Shown here: positions 8,101-16,425 of the stretch, piece by piece
Numbering within the stretch: position 1 is the first letter of the stretch
Layout of the letters: each line of letters begins with the position of its first letter
Notes under the pieces: generated by a model
Seen by the model: only the letters and a program-made list of their open reading frames with translations
What the model was told of the DNA's origin: nothing
Databases searched by the model: none
From: a virus
DNA length: 31,097 nucleotides
IMG/VR virus record: IMGVR_UViG_3300026116_000027
Span: 1-31,097 of that record
Reading direction: 5' to 3' (one strand)
Translations under genes and position numbers: made by a program

Positions 8101-8943
8101 ATGGAACCCACAGCAGCCGCTGGCGCTGGAAACGGCGCAGACGCAAAGACCGAGTCGTCACCGGTCACCACTGGTACTCCTCCTCCGTCGCAGCACGAGC
8201 GAATGCTTGCGTCGGTGGCGAGGCACCAGGACGCGGCGACCGCCTCGCAAGCGGCCCCGCAACACGCGCAGCCTGGCGACGGCCAACAGGCGAACGCGGA
8301 ACAGCCCGACAGTGCCGGTGAGACGGAAGGCGCCCCCGGTGAAGAGGCGAAGAAGAAGACCGATGTCTCGATGCCTCCCGCCGCGCTCCAGGTTCGTCTG
8401 GACCGCGAGAGGGCAAAGGCGCAGCGCATCCAGGACGCGTTGAACTCAACGAGTCTTGAAGTCGCTCGACGTGACGCCGCGATCCGTCTCCTGACGCAAG
8501 AGCTGGAGACGATCAAAGCACGCGTGAACAGCTCCGATCCCCGAGACGAGCAACTCCGTAGCTACGCGCTACAGGAAGAGGCTCGCAAGGCGTTTGAAGC
8601 TGTCCAGGAAGAGCATCGGCAGAAGCTGGAGCAGCAGCGCGCGCAAGCCGAGCTGTCGGAGAAGCGTGCGGCCATTCGCGATCAGATGCGCGAGGCCTGT
8701 CAGCGGTACCCCGGCGTCGAATTCGAGATGCTGAAGGCCGCGATGCTGAAGAGCGAGAACGGTGACCCCCACGCCGTTGCAGCTCAGCTCCACGAACGCC
8801 TCCGGTCGCTGTTCTCGGCTTCGCCGGGGCAGCGGCCCGAGGCGCCTCCGCACGTGCGTGGCGGGACCGCCACCACGACGCGCCCACCCAACACTGAGGC
8901 CAGCATGGTCGAATACGTCAAGACCATGTTGGCGAAGGGCTGA
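8101..8943 (+). CDS. Capsid scaffolding protein
   Basis: 280 aa, placed directly before the major capsid gene. The first 85 residues are Ala/Gly/Pro/Gln-rich and disordered. Residues about 95-205 are strongly charged and helical (DRERAKAQRIQDAL, EEHRQKLEQQRAQAEL), predicted coiled coil. A short helical C-terminus (MVEYVKTMLAKG) would be the coat-binding end. Composition and gene order are those of scaffolding proteins, which guide prohead assembly and then leave. The start has a poor ribosome site, but no better one is nearby. Confidence 0.75.
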   Translation: MEPTAAAGAGNGADAKTESSPVTTGTPPPSQHERMLASVARHQDAATASQAAPQHAQPGDGQQANAEQPDSAGETEGAPGEEAKKKTDVSMPPAALQVRLDRERAKAQRIQDALNSTSLEVARRDAAIRLLTQELETIKARVNSSDPRDEQLRSYALQEEARKAFEAVQEEHRQKLEQQRAQAELSEKRAAIRDQMREACQRYPGVEFEMLKAAMLKSENGDPHAVAAQLHERLRSLFSASPGQRPEAPPHVRGGTATTTRPPNTEASMVEYVKTMLAKG

Positions 8944-8949
8944 TCTCCA

Positions 8950-10281
8950 ATGGCCGTCACGAACGTCACTGCGAACGCACTCAGCACGCTGATCCGTGAA
9001 TTCGCGCCTGAACGATGCATGACTGCATTGCAGGCGTCGTCTCCGCTCATGGCGGACAACTCGATCCTCGACAAGAAGACGAACGTCAAGGGTGAGTTGA
9101 CGTTCACCGTGTTCCCCGCCGAGAACTTCGCCGGCGGCATGGTCAGCGACTTCGGCAACTTGCCCGCCGGTGGCGCCGACATCCCGAGCAAGGGACGCGT
9201 GCTGCCGCAGCCCTTCGTGGAAGTGGTCCAGATGGGCCGCGCGGCCGTCGACATGGAAGTCACGGCCGAGGGCGTGGTCGAGATGTTCCAGAGCAACATC
9301 GACAACCGCAGCCGCGCGCTGAGCCGCAAGATCAACTCAGCGATCTACGGTGGTGCACCGCAGCCGAGCGCGGGCACGACGTGGAACGCCACGACCGCCA
9401 ACGCGACCGCCACCGTGGCCTTCACCGACGCGTCGCTGTTCCGTCCGGGTGCGGCATACGACTTCTGCGATCTCTCGTCGGGCAACACCTACGTCGTGCG
9501 CTGCACGGCCGTGGCGTACACCAGCAACGTCGCAGCCAACGTCAGCTTCATCAACGACGTGCCGTCGGCCACCGGTTCGGTGACGGCGCTGACCGACACC
9601 ACGATCGCCACTGGCGACACCTTCCGCATCCGCGGCGCTGGTGGTCCTGGCTTCGGCACGACGACGGTGCTCTCCGGCATGATCAGCTTCGACAGCATCG
9701 CCGGCACCGGTGCCGCAGCCACCCTCCACGGCATCGCACCAGCCTCGCTGCCTGGCTGGACCGGCCAGAACCGGGCGCTGGGCGCGGCGTTCACCCAGGA
9801 AGCCTCTGCGGGCTTCACGGGCCTCCTGGCGCAGATCTCGGGCAGCCAGTTCACCCACGTGCTGTGCGGTCCCCAGACCGCCGCAGCGATCGCCGTGAGT
9901 GGTGGCGTCCAGGGGTCGGTGCTCTCGTCGGGTGGTGCGGCTCCGGCCCTCGGTGGCGCTGGCCGTTACGACCTCGGCTCGGTGAACAGTGACAAGTACG
10001 AAGGCCTGGCGACGCGTGCGTCGGGCAAGACCGGCCTCACGCTGCACGGGCGGCCCGTCGTCGAGGACATCTCGTGCCCGGCGTCGACCATCGTCTACCA
10101 CTGCCGGGACACCACCAAGCTGGCCGTGTGGAAGGCCATGGGTCCCCAGGAAGAAGCTGGTGACCCGTTGCTCGTCGACCGCACCACGTACTCGTTCAGC
10201 ACCCAGATCGACTGGCGCGGAAACCTGTACACGAACCAGCGCGCCTCGATCGGCATCATGACAGGCGTGACCGCGCTGTAA
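8950..10281 (+). CDS. Major capsid protein
   Basis: 443 aa, six bases after the scaffold gene and followed by a strong terminator, the usual place and size for the shell protein. The N-terminal 130 residues contain an alternating strand/helix pattern (ELTFTVFPAENFAG, PFVEVVQMGRAAVDMEVT, RALSRKINSAIYGG) consistent with the E-loop and spine helix of the HK97 fold. The middle (about 135-240) is Thr/Ala-rich beta sequence, possibly an inserted surface domain. The C-terminal part (RTTYSFSTQIDWRGNLYTNQRASIG) looks like the P-domain/A-domain end. Identification rests on context and pattern; I see no close resemblance to P22 coat. Confidence 0.8.
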   Translation: MAVTNVTANALSTLIREFAPERCMTALQASSPLMADNSILDKKTNVKGELTFTVFPAENFAGGMVSDFGNLPAGGADIPSKGRVLPQPFVEVVQMGRAAVDMEVTAEGVVEMFQSNIDNRSRALSRKINSAIYGGAPQPSAGTTWNATTANATATVAFTDASLFRPGAAYDFCDLSSGNTYVVRCTAVAYTSNVAANVSFINDVPSATGSVTALTDTTIATGDTFRIRGAGGPGFGTTTVLSGMISFDSIAGTGAAATLHGIAPASLPGWTGQNRALGAAFTQEASAGFTGLLAQISGSQFTHVLCGPQTAAAIAVSGGVQGSVLSSGGAAPALGGAGRYDLGSVNSDKYEGLATRASGKTGLTLHGRPVVEDISCPASTIVYHCRDTTKLAVWKAMGPQEEAGDPLLVDRTTYSFSTQIDWRGNLYTNQRASIGIMTGVTAL

Positions 10282-10300
10282 GCCGCTTGATGGCGCAAGT

Positions 10301-10336
10301 GAAACGGCCCCCGCCTCCGGGGGCCGCTTTCATTTC
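10301..10336 (+). terminator. Rho-independent terminator after the capsid gene
   Basis: CGGCCCCC at 10305-10312 pairs perfectly with GGGGGCCG at 10319-10326 around a 6-nt loop, and flanking GAAA/TTTC can extend the stem. CTTTCATTTC follows. It lies 20 bp after the capsid stop and could lower expression of the tail genes relative to capsid. Confidence 0.75.
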
Positions 10337-10371
10337 TGAACCTGCGTCTCGCGTGCCTCGCACTCTCACCC

Positions 10372-10764
10372 ATGTTCAACCCGCTCGACGGCACCGAGCC
10401 GCACCCGTTCCACGACGAGGACCTGTTGGGCGACACGCCCATCGGGCCGCTGCGCCTTGCCGTGCAGCCCGGCCACTACATCGGGATTGAGCGCCTCGAC
10501 CACATGGACCCGGTCAACGGCAAGCACGTGGTCATTCACGTGCTCGATCACCGTGGCGTCCTCGCTGCGGTGTACGGGCGTCGGCCTCTCGAATGTGACG
10601 CCGTCAAGGCGATGTATGCAGAGCGCGCCGCGCGCCTCGACGCATCTCGCGACGCCGATGCAGCTCTGCTGCGCGCCGATGAAGCCAAAGAGTGGAAGCG
10701 CCTCGTGCGCAAAGACCAAGACGTCTCCGTGCTGCTCCTCGGTGGGCGTGTCGAGGTGGTCTGA
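10372..10764 (+). CDS. Hypothetical virion-module protein, 130 aa
   Basis: Residues 1-80 are beta-like (PLRLAVQPGHYIGIE, KHVVIHVLDHRGVLAAVYG); residues 80-120 form an Ala/Arg/Glu-rich helix (AKEWKRLVRKDQ). No ribosome site is evident before ATG 10372. Its stop overlaps the next start by one base. The place, between capsid and adaptor, suggests a head-completion or minor capsid function, but I do not recognise the family. Confidence 0.65.
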   Translation: MFNPLDGTEPHPFHDEDLLGDTPIGPLRLAVQPGHYIGIERLDHMDPVNGKHVVIHVLDHRGVLAAVYGRRPLECDAVKAMYAERAARLDASRDADAALLRADEAKEWKRLVRKDQDVSVLLLGGRVEVV

Positions 10765-11390
10765 TGTTGCTCTCTGCGGCACGGACTCGCGTCCGCACAT
10801 TCGCCGACGACCGAAACAGCGAGCTGTTCGCGGACTCGGACCTCGACGCCAGCTTGGCGAGCGCGCAGTACGAGGCGCTGCTGTGGGCCGTCAACGCCGG
10901 CGCCACGCTGTTCATGATCGAGGCCACGATCACCACGAACGGAAGTGGCGTCGCAGACCTCTCGTCGCTGGCCCCGCTCAAGATCCACAACGTCGCGCTG
11001 TCGTCGTCATCGTTCCGGCAGACGCTCAATCCGATCGCGCCGCATGACATCTCAGGCCCGTACTCGGGCACCCAGACGCTCGTCATCAATTACACGCCAC
11101 GGCCCGTGTTTCCGTCGTCACCCGCGTCGGCCTTCGTCTGGGGCAGCTCGATCGTCTCGTGCCCGCCGCTCGATCTTTACATGTGCTGCCTTGCAGCGAG
11201 CGAGCTGAAGATCCTCGACAACGAGGTGCTCAAGGGTCTGGAGATACGCAAGGCCGAGGCACAGAAGGCAGCCATGGCGCTCATCAGCCATCCCACGTGG
11301 ACGTCGATGCCGCTGCGCCAGCGCTGCAACGGCACCCTCGGCCTCTCCTGGACGTCGACGACGCCCGATTCCATTGCTCTTTGCTACTGA
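10764..11390 (+). CDS. Probable head-to-tail adaptor protein
   Basis: 208 aa from the ATG that overlaps the previous stop (TGATG) and follows a GAGG site. The N-terminus (ARTRVRTFADDRN, then DSDLDASLASAQYEALLWAVNAG) has the helical 'arginine-rich plus D/E-rich' start seen in many adaptor proteins that bind under the portal (P22 gp4 or similar). A helix-rich segment at about 150-180 (LCAASELKILDNEVLKGLEIR-type pattern) supports this. The middle has an unusual Ser/Pro beta section. The assignment is based on order and general pattern, not a defined motif. Confidence 0.55.
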   Translation: MLLSAARTRVRTFADDRNSELFADSDLDASLASAQYEALLWAVNAGATLFMIEATITTNGSGVADLSSLAPLKIHNVALSSSSFRQTLNPIAPHDISGPYSGTQTLVINYTPRPVFPSSPASAFVWGSSIVSCPPLDLYMCCLAASELKILDNEVLKGLEIRKAEAQKAAMALISHPTWTSMPLRQRCNGTLGLSWTSTTPDSIALCY

Positions 11391-11400
11391 GGCCACTGCG

Positions 11401-12528
11401 TTGCTTCGCGCCTACCCTCCCATTGCGGACCGCCAGCAAGGCGCTGACCGCCTCGTGTACAACGAGGACGACCTACGCTCGGTACTGGGCGAGGCACTCA
11501 CCGACGGCAGTGTCTCCACCATTCGACTCGGCGCCGACATCACGCCGACCCGCAGCTTCGTCCTGAGCGGCAACTACGGGGTCACGATCGATGGCGGCTC
11601 ACGCTACGGGTTCGTTGCCGCCGCGACGGTGACGCTTACCGAGTTCTTCACCGTGGCCGCGGGCGTGACCGTCGAGGGCATCGCGTTCCGCGGGTGCGGG
11701 TTCACGGCGTTCCCCGACTTGATCATCCGCTGCGCCGACGCCACGAGCACGCTCCGGCGCGTCGACTTCCACGACTGCTATGCGGACTTCGTCCACGACT
11801 TCGTCCTGGGCGACGGAGGTGCACCGACGTGGGCGGACTCCGTCGTCGAGGGCTGCACGTTCCTCTTGCAGCGGGGTTCCACGTTCATCACGCCGGGCTT
11901 CGGCCAGGCCGTCTTGCAGCGCTGCACGCTCCAGCGCAGCAACTGCGTTGACCTCACAGGTGGCGTGTACGCCACGCATGTCGACAACGCCGCAGGCAGC
12001 GACGGCAACACGTACATTGGCGTGACGGCCATCTCGGCGCTGGGCGCCAGCGACGTGTACCTGGCCGCGACGTCAGCAGAAGAGAACGTGCTGGCCCGGC
12101 CCCTCGTGGTTGGTACCTACCCGTCGTCGCTGTCCTCGATCGACTTCACGACGGTGCAGGGACGCAACGGCTGCAACGAGTTCACCGTTCAGGGCACGGG
12201 GACGACGTCGGGCGCGGTCTCGATCACCATCACGCAGTTCACGCCTGCGCCTTCAAAGAGCTACTTGATCACCATGCGCACCATCGGCAGGCGCACGAAC
12301 GGCACCGATCCCGGCCAGACCGATACCTGGATCATCCAACAGATGTTCAAGGTCAGCAGCACGGGCGTGGTGACGACGGGCGCTACTCTGACGAACAACA
12401 GCACGCTCGATGATGCCACGTGGGCCGCAGCCATCGACAGCGCATTGGGGAACATCCGCATGCGCGCCGCGGGCGCCGCGGGCCAGAACATCTCATGGGC
12501 GTGCACAGCCATCGTGGACGAGGTCTGA
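11401..12528 (+). CDS. Beta-helix tail spike-like protein
   Basis: About 375 aa. From residue 40 to 200 it shows the rung pattern of a right-handed parallel beta-helix of the pectate lyase type: repeated strands with small residues, Asn and Asp at turns (GVTIDGGS, GVTVEGIAFRGCGF, STLRRVDFHDCY, SVVEGCTFLL, QAVLQRCTLQRSNCV). The last 130 residues are another beta domain that may trimerise the protein. Such spikes bind and often cleave host polysaccharide; no catalytic residues can be assigned. The start is uncertain: TTG at 11401 has a GAGG site 8 bases away and follows the previous stop by 10 bp; TTG at 11374 would add nine residues but has none. Confidence 0.7.
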   Translation: MLRAYPPIADRQQGADRLVYNEDDLRSVLGEALTDGSVSTIRLGADITPTRSFVLSGNYGVTIDGGSRYGFVAAATVTLTEFFTVAAGVTVEGIAFRGCGFTAFPDLIIRCADATSTLRRVDFHDCYADFVHDFVLGDGGAPTWADSVVEGCTFLLQRGSTFITPGFGQAVLQRCTLQRSNCVDLTGGVYATHVDNAAGSDGNTYIGVTAISALGASDVYLAATSAEENVLARPLVVGTYPSSLSSIDFTTVQGRNGCNEFTVQGTGTTSGAVSITITQFTPAPSKSYLITMRTIGRRTNGTDPGQTDTWIIQQMFKVSSTGVVTTGATLTNNSTLDDATWAAAIDSALGNIRMRAAGAAGQNISWACTAIVDEV

Positions 12529-12530
12529 CC

Positions 12531-13955
12531 ATGCTGTGGGACCCCGCCACCGCAGAGTTGCACAACCTCGTCGTGCGAGACGCCAAGGTGCGCACGCGTC
12601 GAGGCCTGGTCTCGGCGAAGACGCCCACCGCGGGCACGGCCTACGTCGCTGGCTGGTCCATCGAGTCGCAGTCCACGACCGAGGTCTGGCACTACTTGTT
12701 TGAGCAGAGCACCACGACGAGCGTCGTGACGCTCCAGGTGGTCGACGAAGAATTCAACTCCGTGTTCTCGCTGCCCATCGGCCCTACACAGGGCCGCCCT
12801 GTCGTGACGAAGGCAGTGACCCTCAACCAGGTCATGATCAACAGCCCGTCGTTCTCCGGGCCGCTCTATGGCCTCGTTGGTGGTGGCCTCGTGCAGGCGC
12901 TCAAGAGCACCAGCGCGAACCCGGACACGACGTCGCTGGACATCCCACCGGGCCACATCACGGCGTGGGGAGACCGCTCGCCCATCGCCGTCGGCAACAA
13001 CCTGCTGTTCAACGACCCGCCGAAGCCCGACCCGCGCGCCTACGTGGCCAAGAACGTCGTGCCGCTCGGTGGCGTGATCTTCGATCACTTCACGGGCCCC
13101 GATGGCGCCCTGTACGTCTTCACGTCGCAAGACACGTACGTCATCGCTGCGGATGCGCTGGGCCAGGGCCAGACGGTCACGGGCTTCATCTCGACGTTGA
13201 CGGGTCTCAACCCTTCGCGCCCGGGAAACGCAGTGACGTCCAACGGCGTCATCGCCTGCCTGGCCCGTGACGGTCTGGTGACAATCGCCGGTGGCGTTCA
13301 GACCCGCGTGCCGCTCATGACCTACCAGGGCAAGCGCTACCTCAGCTTCCCCGGGGAGATGAGCGACTATCGCGACGGACGCCTGTTTCCGACGTCAACG
13401 GGCTTCTTGCTGTCGTTCGGAACGAGGCGCAAGCACGCCATCCACATCGACGTGCGCAATGGATTCCGCTCGGTGCTGTGGACGCAGACGGGCGCGCCCC
13501 TCGACGTCGTCGGCATGCTGCGTTCGCGCGACGGCGAAGACTTCCCGGTGCTCTCCAACCGGGTCGTGCAGTACCTCGGCTCCACGGACTTCGACGCTAC
13601 GGCAGTGCGTGGCGTGGCTGCCTCGCGCATCGAGGTGCCACCAGACCAGACGCCCACAATCCGCAGCATCACGGTGAAGGCCGACAACGTGGGCCAGCCC
13701 GTTGGCATGTCCGTGGGCGCAGCCACACGCACCAACACGACGCCAGCCAAGACACGTGACGTCGTGATCGGCACCGGCCTCTGGTCCGCCTCGGGCCAGC
13801 TCAACGGGCGCGAGCTGCGCACGACCCGGATGCAGTGCGACCAGCGCGTGACGGACCTTGAGGTGGAGGTCTCGATCGATGGTGGTGACCGAGGCCTCGG
13901 CCCCGTTGATGTCGAGGTGCAGGGCCAGGGCACGACCCGAAGGGATCGCATGTAA
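12531..13955 (+). CDS. Tail hub/nozzle-like beta protein
   Basis: 474 aa; the ATG follows a GAGG site three bases after the spike's stop. The middle shows blade-like repeats (NNLLFNDPPKP, VIFDHFTGPDGALYVFTSQDTYVI, GLNPSRPGNAVTSNGVIACLARDGLVTIAGG) that suggest a beta-propeller, as in the nozzle proteins that plug short tails (P22 gp10, T7 gp12 type). The C-terminal 120 residues are a beta sandwich. Placement after adaptor and spike matches a tail hub. No enzyme motif is seen. Assignment by fold pattern and order. Confidence 0.6.
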   Translation: MLWDPATAELHNLVVRDAKVRTRRGLVSAKTPTAGTAYVAGWSIESQSTTEVWHYLFEQSTTTSVVTLQVVDEEFNSVFSLPIGPTQGRPVVTKAVTLNQVMINSPSFSGPLYGLVGGGLVQALKSTSANPDTTSLDIPPGHITAWGDRSPIAVGNNLLFNDPPKPDPRAYVAKNVVPLGGVIFDHFTGPDGALYVFTSQDTYVIAADALGQGQTVTGFISTLTGLNPSRPGNAVTSNGVIACLARDGLVTIAGGVQTRVPLMTYQGKRYLSFPGEMSDYRDGRLFPTSTGFLLSFGTRRKHAIHIDVRNGFRSVLWTQTGAPLDVVGMLRSRDGEDFPVLSNRVVQYLGSTDFDATAVRGVAASRIEVPPDQTPTIRSITVKADNVGQPVGMSVGAATRTNTTPAKTRDVVIGTGLWSASGQLNGRELRTTRMQCDQRVTDLEVEVSIDGGDRGLGPVDVEVQGQGTTRRDRM

Positions 13956-14476
13956 TGGCAATCTCCAATGGCAACCCAGTGCTCGCATTCGACTTGGGCA
14001 CGATGACCTCGACGGCGCTCCTCAATGTGGGTGCCGACAACGGTCAGGGCCCGCTCGGCCACGAGCAGACGCACACGTTCTTCAACATCGTGGGCGGCGG
14101 CACGCCCACGTCGGCGCAGCGCAGTAAGGCGATCTTCGTCGTGCCCTTCGACTGCTTCGTTGAGTCGCTCGTGGCCGTGGCCAACGACCTCACCAACGGG
14201 TCGACCGTCAACGTGGCGTTGACGAGCGCGGGTGTCCTCGACGCCTTCCCCCTCGCGGTTAGCCAGACCGTGGTCACCGGCGCGGCCAAACTGACACGCA
14301 TCCTTTACGACAACAGCAGGGCCAACGCCGCAGCCAGCTACATGGCTAGCAACCCAGCGCTGCGCCTCTTGCCCAAGGGCGCCACCGTCGTCGTCACCGT
14401 CTCCACCACGAGCACGGCCACGCCCTCGTCCATCCAAGTGACGCTGGTGCTGCGCAGCTACTTCAACAGAGGCTGA
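13955..14476 (+). CDS. Beta-sandwich structural protein, 173 aa
   Basis: The start overlaps the nozzle stop (TAATG). The chain is nearly all beta. Its centre (VPFDCFVESLVAVAND, then STVNVALTSAGVL) resembles part of the next gene's product (CPVPCVVKAAIFSANM, then AEVKITLTTSAGAAV), so the two probably share a domain. Such domains could form a small virion fibre or decoration. No known family recognised. Confidence 0.65.
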   Translation: MAISNGNPVLAFDLGTMTSTALLNVGADNGQGPLGHEQTHTFFNIVGGGTPTSAQRSKAIFVVPFDCFVESLVAVANDLTNGSTVNVALTSAGVLDAFPLAVSQTVVTGAAKLTRILYDNSRANAAASYMASNPALRLLPKGATVVVTVSTTSTATPSSIQVTLVLRSYFNRG

Positions 14477-14478
14477 CC

Positions 14479-15507
14479 ATGCACGTAGCGCTCAACCCGA
14501 TCACGTTCACGACCGGGGACCTCCTGGACGGCGGGGACATCAACGACCTTTACCTGTACGCGGCCGACGCCATCGACGACGCGGCATCCAAGCGCTGGCA
14601 AGACGGCCTGGTCTCGTTCCCCTTCAACGAGGACACGACGACGAGCTACACCAACGGCTCATCCACGGAGGAGCTGACCTATCGCTTCACGTGTCCCGTG
14701 CCGTGCGTCGTCAAGGCTGCGATTTTCAGCGCCAACATGACGTGCTCGGCCGAGGTCAAGATCACGCTCACCACGAGCGCGGGCGCGGCGGTCTCGGGCG
14801 TGTCGGCGCCGCTGCTGACGACCGGCGGAGCCATCACGGTCGCGACCACGGACACGTCGCTGTCTTCCAACGACCGCTTCGTGCTGAGCGCGGGCACCGA
14901 GTACAAATTCGTGCTGTCGTCGTCGTCGGTGTTCAACATCCAGCGCGGCGATCTGGTCTTGCTCGTGTCAACAGACCGTTGGAACACGGCCGGCACGGCC
15001 AGCTCGCCGCTGTTCAGCCCGACGCTGCTGCGTGCATCCAACGCACCTGACGCCACGATCATCGCGGCGAACAACAGCGCGTTGACAGCGCAAGCAAACC
15101 TGTTTGGCGGAGCGCTCGTGGCGCCGACGCCGCTGCTGTTCGTGAAGCACAACGTGGTGTCCGGCTCACCGGCCAACCCACGCACCTTCTGGATTCCGCG
15201 CTTTGCCAGCGCCCGCGCGCAGTCGCGCATCACGCGAATCTACCTGTATGCCGCGATGGACGCGACCACGGGCACGACGTGCACCGCGACCCTCAAGGAC
15301 CAGAGCGGCAGCACACTGACGACGGTGACCGCCAACGTCGCGGGCGTCACGCAGGCATCGGCCGACTCGGGCGCGCTCAACGTCAGCCTGACGTCAGGTG
15401 CAGGGACAACCACCAGCACATCGTCTGACTACTCGCTGGTGTTGGCCAACGCGTCCGCGACGAACGCCCGCAAGCTTTACGCCCTCGTCTGGATTGGCCG
15501 CGCATAG
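14479..15507 (+). CDS. Beta-rich structural protein with two related domains, 342 aa
   Basis: The start is 2 bp after the previous stop, with a GAGG site. The N-terminal 45 residues (LNPITFTTGDLLDGGDINDLYLYAADAI) include a helix typical of virion anchoring segments. Residues about 65-200 hold the domain shared with the preceding protein. Residues about 220-342 (TFWIPRFASARAQSRITRIYLYAAM, then TATLKDQSG) look like a second copy of the same sandwich. Probably a fibre or tail-associated protein. The function is inferred from position only. Confidence 0.65.
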   Translation: MHVALNPITFTTGDLLDGGDINDLYLYAADAIDDAASKRWQDGLVSFPFNEDTTTSYTNGSSTEELTYRFTCPVPCVVKAAIFSANMTCSAEVKITLTTSAGAAVSGVSAPLLTTGGAITVATTDTSLSSNDRFVLSAGTEYKFVLSSSSVFNIQRGDLVLLVSTDRWNTAGTASSPLFSPTLLRASNAPDATIIAANNSALTAQANLFGGALVAPTPLLFVKHNVVSGSPANPRTFWIPRFASARAQSRITRIYLYAAMDATTGTTCTATLKDQSGSTLTTVTANVAGVTQASADSGALNVSLTSGAGTTTSTSSDYSLVLANASATNARKLYALVWIGRA

Positions 15508-15519
15508 GAGCAGGGAACC

Positions 15520-16383
15520 ATGGCAATCAGCCGGTACACCACACAGACCGCCGCGAAGGCCAAGCTGGACCCCTCGCTGCTGCAAGGCCTCACCGCAGAT
15601 GACGACGAGCACGACCTCGTCTCAGTGGCGAAGGCCGCGACAGGTACCAAGACGGCGACGGGCACCAAGACGAGTGGTCTCAACCCCACGGGCCGTGCGG
15701 CGCCAGCACCTGCACCCGCGGTCGACACGTCGCACGACCCCGCGGACACCGACCTCGACGGGATCATCTCCTTGCAAGAGAAGCAAGCAGCAGAGACGAA
15801 GGCCGCACAAGACGAGCTGGCGGCCAGCAAGGCGCAGCAGCTCCAACAGGCGCAGGCGAAGGCCAACCTGGGCGGCATGGGTCTCTCTGGCGCAGCAGCG
15901 TCCGAGCAAGGCGACATCACGCGCACTGCCGACCGCACGACGACAGAGACGATGGCTGACCTTCGCCAGAAGCAGTCAGACGAGACCTTTCAGACGCAAC
16001 AGCGGAAGGCAGCCATCTGGGAACAGGAGTTGGCCGACGGCGTTGACCTCGACGGCGACAAGTACGTGGGCCCGCCACCGTCGGAGACCGGCAAGACACC
16101 GGACCAGTACAACTCCGATCGCGCCGCAGCGAAGCGCAGCGATGAAGCCCTCAAGTACGAATCGAACAACGCCGGCGAGGATCTCTTCTGGTGGGATGCC
16201 GACAACCCACCTGGCTCGATCGAGCGGCCCTACGTCGCCAACGCCGCAGCCCGCGCCGAGATGGAGGCCGCTGGCTTCAGCTTCAAGGGCAAGACGGTCT
16301 CGGGCGTCGACCGCGTCAAGGGCGGTTGGGTCGACCGACAGATCTTCGTCGACAACGACGGCAAATACTGGGTGTTCCAGTAA
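15520..16383 (+). CDS. EF-hand-containing internal virion-type protein, 287 aa
   Basis: A strong AGGAG site precedes the ATG. Residues 76-87 (DTDLDGIISLQE) fit the canonical 12-residue calcium loop D-x-D-x-D-G-x-I-x-x-x-E exactly. A second, shorter Asp-rich loop lies at about 173-180 (DGVDLDGD). Between them is a Gln/Ala/Lys-rich helix (about 85-170). The C-terminus has aromatic strands (DLFWWDADNPPG, VDNDGKYWVFQ). No signal peptide. It precedes the 929-aa protein, and small helical partners of large internal proteins often take part in DNA ejection, so that role is plausible. Calcium binding is predicted from the motif and is not shown. Confidence 0.65.
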   Translation: MAISRYTTQTAAKAKLDPSLLQGLTADDDEHDLVSVAKAATGTKTATGTKTSGLNPTGRAAPAPAPAVDTSHDPADTDLDGIISLQEKQAAETKAAQDELAASKAQQLQQAQAKANLGGMGLSGAAASEQGDITRTADRTTTETMADLRQKQSDETFQTQQRKAAIWEQELADGVDLDGDKYVGPPPSETGKTPDQYNSDRAAAKRSDEALKYESNNAGEDLFWWDADNPPGSIERPYVANAAARAEMEAAGFSFKGKTVSGVDRVKGGWVDRQIFVDNDGKYWVFQ

Positions 16384-16425
16384 CTTCGTCGTCGTCAACA
16401 CGCTCTTTGCAGTGAGGACGTCGTC

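Noticed and set aside
16387-16400. Recurring CGTCGTCAACACG motif (also near 26195) as a regulatory repeat
   Set aside because: GTCGTC and GACGTC words are very frequent in this genome; two matches, one inside rep, are within what composition would give.
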